A stretch of DNA of 10,436 nt. Source: an uncultured Caulobacteraceae bacterium (GTDB taxonomy: Bacteria; Pseudomonadota; Alphaproteobacteria; Caulobacterales; Caulobacteraceae). This document shows, piece after piece, positions 1 through 6,174 of the stretch. The stretch covers positions 1 through 10,436 of the forward strand of contig CALFYB010000161.1 of NCBI GenBank assembly GCA_937952995.1. The letters run 5' to 3'. The notes under the pieces are model-generated. The model had not been told where the DNA came from. It made no database searches and saw only the letters and a program-made list of their open reading frames with translations. Each line of letters begins with the position of its first letter. The first letter of the stretch is position 1. Position numbers and translations under genes: made by a program.

Positions 1-1
1 G

Positions 2-1006
2 GCCATTACGCCGTGGAATTTTCCGATCGCCATGATCACCCGCAAGGTTGGTCCAGCCTTGGCGGCGGGCTGTACGGTTGTGGTCAAACCTTCTGAAGAA
101 ACGCCGCTCTGTGCTCTGGCCTTGGCTCGGTTGGCGGAGATTGCGGGGGTTCCTGGGGGTGTGCTGAATATTGTTACCGGCACCGATGCGGCCGCCATTG
201 GCCAAGTGCTCTGTGATGATCCCCGCGTGCGCAAACTGTCGTTCACAGGCTCGACCGAGGTGGGAAAGATCCTCTATCGCCAATGTGCCGGGACGGTGAA
301 AAAGCTGTCGCTGGAGCTGGGCGGAAACGCGCCGTTTATTGTCTTCGACGATGCTGACCTCGACGAGGCTGTGGCCGGGGCCTTGGCCTCGAAATATCGC
401 AATGCCGGACAGACCTGCGTCTGCGCCAACCGGATGTTGGTGCAATCAGGCATTTATGATGCGTTTGCCGAACGCTTAGCCCAAGAGGTTGGGGCCTTTG
501 CGGTGGGCCGAGGCTCCGATCCAGACACCGTAATCGGTCCGCTTATTAATGATGAGGCGATAGAAAAGGTCGAACGGCTCGTCAATGATGCGCTGGCCAT
601 GGGAGCGAAGGCCCTGACGGGCGGTGGGCGTCATGATGCGGGCTCGCAGTTCTACACCCCCACAGTCCTTGTCGATGTGATGCCGCAGATGGAGATCTTC
701 AGTCAGGAGATTTTTGGCCCGGTCGCGCCGCTTTTTAAGTTCGAGACGGAAGCTGAGGCCATCGCTTTGGCCAATGGCACGCCCTATGGCTTGGCCTCCT
801 ATTTCTATAGCCGTGATGTTAACCGCTGTTGGCGGGTGGGCGAGGCGCTCGAATTTGGTATGGTCGGGATCAATGAGGGTCTATTTTCCACCGAAGTCGC
901 CCCCTTCGGGGGATGGAAAGAAAGTGGCCTTGGCCGCGAGGGAGCCTCTGAGGGCCTAAGCGAATATCTCGAAACCAAATATCTGTGCTTCGGCGGGGTG
1001 CAATGA
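2..1006 (+). CDS. gabD: NAD(P)+-dependent semialdehyde dehydrogenase, GabD type, 5'-truncated by window edge
   Basis: Aldehyde dehydrogenase superfamily enzyme, best matched to succinate-semialdehyde dehydrogenase, which oxidises succinate semialdehyde to succinate in the cytoplasm at the end of GABA and putrescine breakdown. The reading frame is open from base 2 and already encodes the family motif ITPWNFPIAMITRKVGPALA, so the ATG at 32 is internal and roughly the first 150 residues lie upstream; 334 residues are visible. The cofactor-binding GSTEVG motif (from about base 248), the general-base Glu in LELGG (bases 314-316) and the catalytic Cys in NAGQTCVCANR (bases 416-418) are all present. 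The Cys-Val-Cys arrangement is typical of this family. Its stop overlaps the next start as ATGA (1003-1006), so it is co-transcribed with a transaminase that could supply its semialdehyde. Glutarate-semialdehyde or gamma-glutamyl-aminobutyraldehyde (PuuC-like) activity cannot be excluded from sequence. Confidence 0.9.
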   Translation, partial: AITPWNFPIAMITRKVGPALAAGCTVVVKPSEETPLCALALARLAEIAGVPGGVLNIVTGTDAAAIGQVLCDDPRVRKLSFTGSTEVGKILYRQCAGTVKKLSLELGGNAPFIVFDDADLDEAVAGALASKYRNAGQTCVCANRMLVQSGIYDAFAERLAQEVGAFAVGRGSDPDTVIGPLINDEAIEKVERLVNDALAMGAKALTGGGRHDAGSQFYTPTVLVDVMPQMEIFSQEIFGPVAPLFKFETEAEAIALANGTPYGLASYFYSRDVNRCWRVGEALEFGMVGINEGLFSTEVAPFGGWKESGLGREGASEGLSEYLETKYLCFGGVQ

Positions 1007-2355
1007 TCAGGCCTGTCCTCGACAGCCTACTGGACCAAGAACGCGCCCGGTTTGTGGTCAGCCATCCGGCCAGCGCGGCCTTAGCCTTGAAGGCTCAGGA
1101 CCATTGGCTGGGCGGTGTGCCCATGCACTGGATGGGCGATTGGGCCACCCCCTTTGCGATCGTTGCAAAATCAGGGCAAGGCGCGCGCCTGACGGATGTC
1201 GACGGCCTGGACTATGATGATTTTTGCCTCGCAGACACGCCCTCGATGTTTGGCCATGGCCTAGAGGCCGTAGCCAAGGCCCTAGCCGATCAGGCCGCTA
1301 AGGGAACGGGCTTTATGTTGCCCACAGAAGATGCCGCCCAAGTCGGACAGATGCTCAGCGAGCGTTTTGGATTGCCCTTTTGGCAGACTGCAAATACCGC
1401 CACCGACGCCAATCGCGCCGCGATCCGGTGGGCGAGGGCGGTCACGGGCCGATCCCAGATCTTAGTCTTTGATGGCTGCTATCACGGTGCGGTCGATGAC
1501 ACATTCGTAAGTCTCGCGAGCGGAAAGGCGGCGCTTAAGGCGGGACTTGTCGGTCAGGTCCATGATGTGGCGGCCTTTGCCAAGGTCATCGACTTTAATG
1601 ATTTGGCGGCCTTGGAGGCGGCGTTGGCCCCCGGTGACGTGGCCTGCGTGCTGGCCGAACCGGTTATGACCAACTGCGGGATGATCGTTCCAGAAGAGGG
1701 CTATCTAGAGGGCCTGCGGGCCCTGACGCGCAAATATGGCACGCTGCTTCTTATCGATGAGACCCATACGATCTCGACAGGTCCCGGCGGCGCGACCGTC
1801 GCCTATGGGCTGGAACCTGATATTTTCACGCTTGGAAAGGCCATCGCGGGCGGGGTCCCCGCAGCCGTCTGGGGCGTGACGTCAGAGCTTGCCGAGCAGA
1901 TGGCAAAGGCTGCCCGAGCTATTGGCCCGGGCTATTCTGGGATTGGCACGACCCTATCTGGAAATGCCCTGTCCCTCGCCGCCATGAAGGTGATGTTGAG
2001 CGAGGTCATGACCCCGAAGGCCTATGGACCGATGCTAGAGGGTGCTGAGCGACTAGTTTCGGGCCTACGACGCGTGATTGCGGCGCGAGGCTTGGATTGG
2101 AGTGCCGTCCAGGTGGGCGCGCGGGTCGAGCTTGTTTTCGCCAATCCACCGCCGCGCAATGCCAAGCAAATGCGCTTGGCGCTTGATCATGACCTTCTTG
2201 AAGCACTGCATCTATTTTTGATCAATCGCGGCGTGCTTATTGCGCCGTTTCACAACATGATGTTGGTGTCTCCCTATACTGAAGATGCGGCCATTGATCG
2301 GCTCGTCGCCGCTATTGATGACTTTGCCGCTGCTCTGGAAAGTTCTGACCTATGA
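1003..2355 (+). CDS. Class III PLP aminotransferase, glutamate-1-semialdehyde aminomutase-like
   Basis: Fold-type I, PLP-dependent class III aminotransferase of 450 residues. Visible landmarks are the cofactor-stacking YHG (residues 160-162), the PLP-nitrogen Asp in LLIDET (D252), and the Schiff-base Lys in TLGKAIAGG (K279), 27 residues apart as expected. The YHG and LGKAIAGGVP surroundings look like glutamate-1-semialdehyde 2,1-aminomutase and relatives rather than GabT or SpuC. The phosphate-loop motif, commonly SGTEAN, reads TATDAN here. The ATG at 1003 is chosen because it overlaps the previous stop by 4 bases (ATGA), the junction style used elsewhere in this operon; a GTG at 985 would add six residues. 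Placement between gabD and a puuA-like gene points to a catabolic role, probably moving the amino group of GABA or a similar omega-amino acid to a keto acid and passing a semialdehyde to the upstream enzyme. That substrate is an inference; haem biosynthesis is unlikely in this context. Confidence 0.88.
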   Translation: MIRPVLDSLLDQERARFVVSHPASAALALKAQDHWLGGVPMHWMGDWATPFAIVAKSGQGARLTDVDGLDYDDFCLADTPSMFGHGLEAVAKALADQAAKGTGFMLPTEDAAQVGQMLSERFGLPFWQTANTATDANRAAIRWARAVTGRSQILVFDGCYHGAVDDTFVSLASGKAALKAGLVGQVHDVAAFAKVIDFNDLAALEAALAPGDVACVLAEPVMTNCGMIVPEEGYLEGLRALTRKYGTLLLIDETHTISTGPGGATVAYGLEPDIFTLGKAIAGGVPAAVWGVTSELAEQMAKAARAIGPGYSGIGTTLSGNALSLAAMKVMLSEVMTPKAYGPMLEGAERLVSGLRRVIAARGLDWSAVQVGARVELVFANPPPRNAKQMRLALDHDLLEALHLFLINRGVLIAPFHNMMLVSPYTEDAAIDRLVAAIDDFAAALESSDL

Positions 2356-3755
2356 CCACATCTGCCCCCAAGCCCCATCCCGGTGTCGCGCTTCCAGAAG
2401 AGTGCCGTCAGTTTTTGGAGGCTCATCCCGAAATTCAATATTTCGACATTTTCTTCACCAGCATGACCGGTGTGCCGCGAGGCAAGCGCCTGCGCCGTCA
2501 TGAGTTGATGCCGATCTATGAGTATGGCCGGTTCTTGCCCGGCTCAGTGCTTGTGGTCGATACCAATGGCGCGGACTGTGAAGAAACGGGCCTTGTGTGG
2601 GAAGATGGGGACGCCGACCGCCTTGCCCGCCCCGTTCCTGGAACACTGACACCCGCGCCTTGGCTTGGCCCGGACGTGGGTCAGGTGATGTTGTCGATGT
2701 ACGAGCTTGACGGGACGCCTAACGATTTGGACCCGCGCCATGTGTTGCAACGCGTCCTAGACCGGTTTGCTGCAGATGGTCTGACGCCGGTAACGGCCTG
2801 CGAACTGGAATATTATCTGGTCGATTTGGAGCGGACAGCCGACGGCGATCTTCAGCCGCCAAAATCTGCGCTAACCGGTCATCGGCCCACCGGCATTCAG
2901 GTCTATGGCCTGCCAGAACTGGAAGCCATCTCTCCGTTCCTGCGCGAGCTTTGGACCACCTGTGACGTGCTGGGTGTTCCGCTTGAGGGGGCTATTTCGG
3001 AATTTGCGCCAAGTCAGGTGGAGCTGACCCTGAAGCATAAGCCCGATGGCTTACGCGCCGCCGATGATGCCTTGATCTATAAGCGCGCGGCCAAGGGTAT
3101 TGCGCTTCGCCACGGCTGTGAGGCGACCTTTATGGCCAAGCCTTGGTCAGACCGGGCCGGTAGCGGTTTTCATATGCATGTCAGTTTTAACAATGCCGCC
3201 GGTGAAAACCTTTGCGCCAGTGAGGATCTGCAAGGCTCGCCAATGCTCAAGCACGCCATTGGCGGCATGAAGTTGTTGCTCGGTGACTGCATGGCCATTC
3301 TCGCGCCCAACGCCAATTCCTATCGCCGCTTTAAGGCCAATTCCTATGCGCCGGTCGCCCCGACTTGGGGCGTCAATAACCGTACCGTCTCGTTGCGCGT
3401 ACCTGCGGGTCTGCCCCATACCCGCCATGTTGAGCATCGGGTGGCCGGAGCGGACGCCAACCCCTATCTGGTGCTGGCCGTGATTTTGGCCTGTGCCCAC
3501 CATGGTATTACCCATCAGATCGATCCGGGCCCCGCTGTGGTGGGTGATGGCTATGCGGCTGCCAAGGACGCCAATGTGCGCCTTCCATCCAACTGGTTCT
3601 CTGCGGTCGATCTTTTTGATCAGTCTGCGGTCTTGCGGGACTATCTGGGTGACCGGTTTGTAGACATGTTTGTCTCGGTAAAGCGTACCGAGCAGGCGCG
3701 CTTCAATGAGGTCGTCACGGCGTTGGATTTTGATTGGTATTTGCGCAACGCGTGA
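2352..3755 (+). CDS. puuA: Gamma-glutamylpolyamine synthetase (glutamine synthetase family, PuuA/SpuB type)
   Basis: Glutamine synthetase family ligase, 467 residues, close to the E. coli PuuA length. Such enzymes use ATP to join the glutamate gamma-carboxyl to an amine, here most likely putrescine or another polyamine, the first step of the gamma-glutamylated pathway. Active-site landmarks of the fold are present: metal-binding E151/E153 in CELEYYL, E217 and E224 in SEFAPSQVE, H274 in GSGFHMHVS, the nucleotide/phosphate region ANSYRRFKANSYAP with W in PTWGVNNR, and E361/R363 in VEHRVAGADANPYL. No adenylylated Tyr loop of housekeeping GlnA is seen. Together with transporter genes and a PuuD-like hydrolase downstream, this favours an amine ligase over ammonia assimilation. 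The start overlaps the previous stop as ATGA (2352-2355), with GGAAAG at 2337-2342 as a possible ribosome binding site. The exact amine substrate cannot be read from sequence. Confidence 0.9.
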   Translation: MTTSAPKPHPGVALPEECRQFLEAHPEIQYFDIFFTSMTGVPRGKRLRRHELMPIYEYGRFLPGSVLVVDTNGADCEETGLVWEDGDADRLARPVPGTLTPAPWLGPDVGQVMLSMYELDGTPNDLDPRHVLQRVLDRFAADGLTPVTACELEYYLVDLERTADGDLQPPKSALTGHRPTGIQVYGLPELEAISPFLRELWTTCDVLGVPLEGAISEFAPSQVELTLKHKPDGLRAADDALIYKRAAKGIALRHGCEATFMAKPWSDRAGSGFHMHVSFNNAAGENLCASEDLQGSPMLKHAIGGMKLLLGDCMAILAPNANSYRRFKANSYAPVAPTWGVNNRTVSLRVPAGLPHTRHVEHRVAGADANPYLVLAVILACAHHGITHQIDPGPAVVGDGYAAAKDANVRLPSNWFSAVDLFDQSAVLRDYLGDRFVDMFVSVKRTEQARFNEVVTALDFDWYLRNA

Positions 3756-3774
3756 GACTGTAGGCCGGGATCAG

Positions 3775-3827
3775 ATCAATTGAAGCTTGCGCGGCGTCAT
3801 GAGTTGGCACCACCCTCTCCAATTGAT
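3775..3827. repeat. Inverted repeat ATCAATTG / CAATTGAT in the spacer
   Basis: The arms at 3775-3782 (ATCAATTG) and 3820-3827 (CAATTGAT) are exact reverse complements with 37 bases between them. Each arm contains the palindrome CAATTG, and in the left arm this extends to TCAATTGA (3776-3783). The AT-rich arms stand out from the surrounding sequence. The second arm abuts a weak -10-like hexamer. This could be a pair of half-sites or two small palindromic operator sites for a polyamine-responsive regulator, or chance. An RNA hairpin with such a large loop is unlikely to terminate transcription. Confidence 0.4.
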
Positions 3828-3850
3828 AGGTTTTGCTAAGATATCAGACG

Positions 3851-3856
3851 AGGGGA
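3851..3856 (+). promoter_or_regulatory. Strong ribosome binding site of first binding-protein gene
   Basis: AGGGGA lies 7 bases before the ATG at 3864 and fixes that start. It is a far better Shine-Dalgarno match than those at the 4-base overlap junctions of this operon, fitting high expression of a binding protein. The stretch from here to the ATG resembles the one before the second copy at 5011. Confidence 0.75.
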
Positions 3857-3863
3857 CGAGATC

Positions 3864-4976
3864 ATGAGTGACAAGACCGGTGCTTCTAGGCGCTCTTTGT
3901 TGACGGCCCTCGGGGCGTCCGGTGCGGCCGCAGTCGGCCTGAGTTTTGCGGGAGGCCTGACGGGCTGTAGCCCCAAGGAAGCGGCCAAGAGTGCATCCGG
4001 CACCGAGGAGCCCAAGCTCAACTTCTATAATTGGGACACCTATATCGGCCCCACGACCTTGGCGGATTTCAAAAAGGCCAGCGGCGTCGATGTGAGCATG
4101 AGCCTTTTTGCCACCAATGACGAACTGTTCGCCAAGCTAAAGGCGGGCAATCCGGGTTTTGACGTCATTGTCCCGTCTAATGAGTTTGTCACACGGATGA
4201 GCCAATCTGGCATGTTAATGCCGCTGGACCATGCCAAGATCCCCAATATCAAAAATATTGATCCGACCTTTTTGAACCCAGAGTTCGATCCCGGCCGGAA
4301 ATTTTCCATGCCCTATACCTGGCTGGTGCTCGGGATCGGCTATCGCAAGTCCAAGGTTAAGGCTGTGCCAGACAGCTGGAAATATCTGTTCGATTCCGAT
4401 CAATATAAGGGCCGCATCGCCCTTCTGTCGGAATCGGCTGATCTGATCCGCTTGTCGGCAAAATATATGGGCCATTCGGTCAACAATATCCCGCCAGAAA
4501 TGATCGCCCAAATCGAGGCCATGCTGATCAAGCAAAAGCCCTTCATTAAGGCCTTCCATGACGATAACGGCCAAGACATGCTGCTGGCCAAGGATGTCGA
4601 TCTGGTGCTGGAATATAATGGCGACATTGCTCAGGTTATGAAGGAAGACGACGATATTGGGTTTGTCGTGCCTAAGGAAGGCAGCCTAATCAACTCCGAT
4701 ACGCTCTGTATTCCGGTCGGAGCGCCGCGCCCAAACAATGCCCACGCCTTTATCAACTATCTGTTGGATGCGCAGGCTGGTGCAGCCATCACGAAGGAAA
4801 TCCTCTATCCAACGCCTAATGCCGCCGCCAAGGCCCTGATGCCGGACAGCTATCGCAGCAACCCTGTGATCTTCCCGCCTGCGGATATTATGACCAAATG
4901 TGAATATGGGGCCTTTGAGGGTGCTGAGAAAGCCAAGCTGTTCGAAGAGGCGATCACGCGCGTTCGTGCGGCCTAA
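3864..4976 (+). CDS. potF: Polyamine ABC transporter substrate-binding lipoprotein, PotF/PotD type, copy 1
   Basis: Periplasmic substrate-binding protein of 370 residues in the spermidine/putrescine family, delivering ligand to the permeases encoded downstream. The N-terminus has a Tat-type motif (SRRSLL, residues 8-13), a small-residue hydrophobic core and a lipobox LTGC with C35 as the lipidated residue, so it is probably a folded, exported, membrane-anchored lipoprotein. Family marks are FYNWDTYIG (54-62), GNPGFDVIVPS (95-105), PYTWLVLGIGY, EYNGDIAQ (250-257) and NAHAFINYLL. By eye alignment to E. coli PotF, the pocket Trp (W57), Ser (S105), Asp residues D254 and D279, and Y315 are kept. 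The positions of Trp244, Phe276 and Glu185 appear to be Tyr251, Asn277 and Asp193. The ligand may therefore differ from free putrescine. About 81% identical without gaps to the next gene, resembling the paired SpuD/SpuE proteins of Pseudomonas. Confidence 0.92.
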   Translation: MSDKTGASRRSLLTALGASGAAAVGLSFAGGLTGCSPKEAAKSASGTEEPKLNFYNWDTYIGPTTLADFKKASGVDVSMSLFATNDELFAKLKAGNPGFDVIVPSNEFVTRMSQSGMLMPLDHAKIPNIKNIDPTFLNPEFDPGRKFSMPYTWLVLGIGYRKSKVKAVPDSWKYLFDSDQYKGRIALLSESADLIRLSAKYMGHSVNNIPPEMIAQIEAMLIKQKPFIKAFHDDNGQDMLLAKDVDLVLEYNGDIAQVMKEDDDIGFVVPKEGSLINSDTLCIPVGAPRPNNAHAFINYLLDAQAGAAITKEILYPTPNAAAKALMPDSYRSNPVIFPPADIMTKCEYGAFEGAEKAKLFEEAITRVRAA

Positions 4977-5010
4977 AGCACGCTGAACTCAATCGGGCAG
5001 ATCTCAGCAG

Positions 5011-5017
5011 AGGGGAG
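5011..5017 (+). promoter_or_regulatory. Strong ribosome binding site of second binding-protein gene
   Basis: AGGGGAG ends 6 bases before the ATG at 5024 and supports that start. It lies in the 47-base gap (4977-5023) after copy 1. That gap also has a weak GCTGA/TCAGC pairing (from about 4982) but no recognisable promoter or terminator. Confidence 0.75.
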
Positions 5018-5023
5018 ACCATC

Positions 5024-6136
5024 ATGGCCAGCAAGATCGATCTTTCCAAACGCTCGTTGATGGCGGCCTTGGGGGCATCTGGCGCGGCGGCTATTGGCCT
5101 TAGCTTCGCTGGGGGACTTGCCGGATGCAGTCCAAAGCCAGCCCCGAAGGACGCTTCGGTTGGTGAAGGAAACCAGCTGAACTTTTACAATTGGGACACC
5201 TATATCGGGTCAAACACCCTGGCCGATTTCAAAACCGATACCGGTATTGAGGTGACCATCAACCTGTTCGCTACGGCCGATGAACTGTTCGCCAAGTTCA
5301 AGGCCGGAAATCCTGGTTTTGACGTCATCGTCCCGCCTAATGAATTTGTGACTCGGATGAGCCAAGCGGGCATGCTGATGGCGCTGGACCACGCCAAGAT
5401 CCCCAACCTCAAAAATATTGACCCGGCTTTCCTGAATCCCGAGTTCGATCCGGGGCGCAAATTTTCGATGCCCTACACCTGGTCCGTGCTGGGCATTGGC
5501 TATCGCAAGTCCAAGGTCAAGGCGGTGCCGGACAGTTGGAAATACCTGTTTGAGTCTGAAGACTATAAGGGGCGCATCGCGCTGCTGTCAGAGTCGGGGG
5601 ACCTGATGCGCCTCGCCGCGAAATATCGGGGTCATTCGGTCAATAATATCCCCGCTGAGATGATCCCTTCGCTCGAGGCCATGCTGATCAAGCAAAAGCC
5701 GTTCATTAAGGCCTTTCATGACGACAATGGTCAGGACCTGCTGCTGGCCAAGGATGTTGATCTGGTGATGGAATATAACGGCGATATTGCTCAGATCATG
5801 AACGAAGACCCCGACATCGATTTCGTCGTGCCTAAGGAGGGGAGCCTGGCCAATTCGGACACGCTCTGTATTCCCACCGGTGCGGCCCATCCGAACAATG
5901 CCCACGCCTTCATCAACTATCTGCTCGATGCACAGGTTGGCGCGGACATCACCAAGCAGATCCTCTATCCGACCCCTAACGCGGCGGCTAAGGCCCTTAT
6001 GCCGGAGAGTTATCGATCCAATCCGGTGATCTTTCCCAGCAAAGACATTATGGCCAAATGTGAATTTAGCCTGTTTGAGGGCCCCGAGAAGGCAAGGCTC
6101 TTCGAAGAGGCCATGACCCGCATTCGGGCCGCCTAA
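5024..6136 (+). CDS. potF: Polyamine ABC transporter substrate-binding lipoprotein, PotF/PotD type, copy 2
   Basis: Paralogue of the preceding gene with the same length (370 residues) and domain plan, presumably feeding the same permease pair. The lipobox is LAGC with C35. The twin-arginine position reads SKRSLM, that is Lys-Arg rather than Arg-Arg, which is rarely accepted by the Tat pathway. W57, Y251, N277, D279 and Y315 are shared with copy 1, but residue 105, a ligand-contacting Ser in PotF by eye alignment, is Pro here (VIVPPNEFV). Other changes cluster at residues 71-80, 191-206 and near the C-terminus. Such differences fit a change in ligand preference, as known for the putrescine-binding SpuD and spermidine-binding SpuE pair; which copy binds what is not determinable here. 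A 38-base gap with a T-run follows before the permease gene. Confidence 0.92.
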   Translation: MASKIDLSKRSLMAALGASGAAAIGLSFAGGLAGCSPKPAPKDASVGEGNQLNFYNWDTYIGSNTLADFKTDTGIEVTINLFATADELFAKFKAGNPGFDVIVPPNEFVTRMSQAGMLMALDHAKIPNLKNIDPAFLNPEFDPGRKFSMPYTWSVLGIGYRKSKVKAVPDSWKYLFESEDYKGRIALLSESGDLMRLAAKYRGHSVNNIPAEMIPSLEAMLIKQKPFIKAFHDDNGQDLLLAKDVDLVMEYNGDIAQIMNEDPDIDFVVPKEGSLANSDTLCIPTGAAHPNNAHAFINYLLDAQVGADITKQILYPTPNAAAKALMPESYRSNPVIFPSKDIMAKCEFSLFEGPEKARLFEEAMTRIRAA

Positions 6137-6157
6137 GATTTTTTTGTCTTGAAGTTG

Positions 6158-6174
6158 TAAGGAAAGGGGAGGGG
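6158..6174 (+). promoter_or_regulatory. Purine-rich ribosome binding region of the first permease gene
   Basis: TAAGGA (6158-6163) runs into AGGGGAGGGG (6165-6174) directly before the ATG at 6175. Either the first element at 11-base spacing or AGGGGA at 4-base spacing could pair with 16S rRNA. Seven T residues at 6139-6145 lie upstream, but no GC-rich stem precedes them, so they are not called a terminator. Confidence 0.55.

Larger units (their letters stand above)
3756..3863. promoter_or_regulatory. 108-base spacer before the transporter genes, possible internal promoter/operator
   Basis: This is the only sizeable non-coding gap in the window and separates the three catabolic genes from the transport genes. 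It holds an 8-bp inverted repeat (3775-3782 and 3820-3827). A loose sigma-70-like pair can be drawn as TTGGCA (3804-3809) and, 17 bases later, TAGGTT (3827-3832), but the -10 match is poor. TGGCAC at 3805-3810 resembles part of a sigma-54 -24 element, yet no GC dinucleotide lies at the required spacing. No hairpin followed by a T-run is present, so transcripts from upstream probably read through. A regulatory role is inferred only from position and the repeat. Confidence 0.35.
3850..4976 (+). repeat. Tandem gene duplication, unit 1
   Basis: This unit, which includes the ribosome binding site, is repeated at 5010-6136 with a constant offset of 1160 bases. The encoded proteins align over all 370 residues without gaps, with 71 differences by hand count (about 81% identity). 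Exact DNA identity reaches 28 bases at 4513-4540 versus 5673-5700. Many third-position changes show that the duplication is not recent and that both copies have been under selection. Confidence 0.9.
5010..6136 (+). repeat. Tandem gene duplication, unit 2
   Basis: Second unit of the duplication described at 3850-4976. The leader of each unit keeps the GAGGGGA ribosome binding site and ATC directly before the start codon, so the copied segment began upstream of the gene. Divergence is concentrated in the signal-peptide N-region, the linker after the lipobox (residues 41-51) and residues 71-80. Confidence 0.9.

Noticed and set aside
985..1003. GTG at 985 as start of the first aminotransferase
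   Set aside because: It would give a longer overlap with the dehydrogenase gene; the ATG at 1003 forms the 4-base overlap used at the other junctions.
3804..3836. Possible sigma-54 promoter (TGGCAC and TTGCT)
   Set aside because: The GG and GC dinucleotides are not at the fixed spacing a sigma-54 promoter needs.
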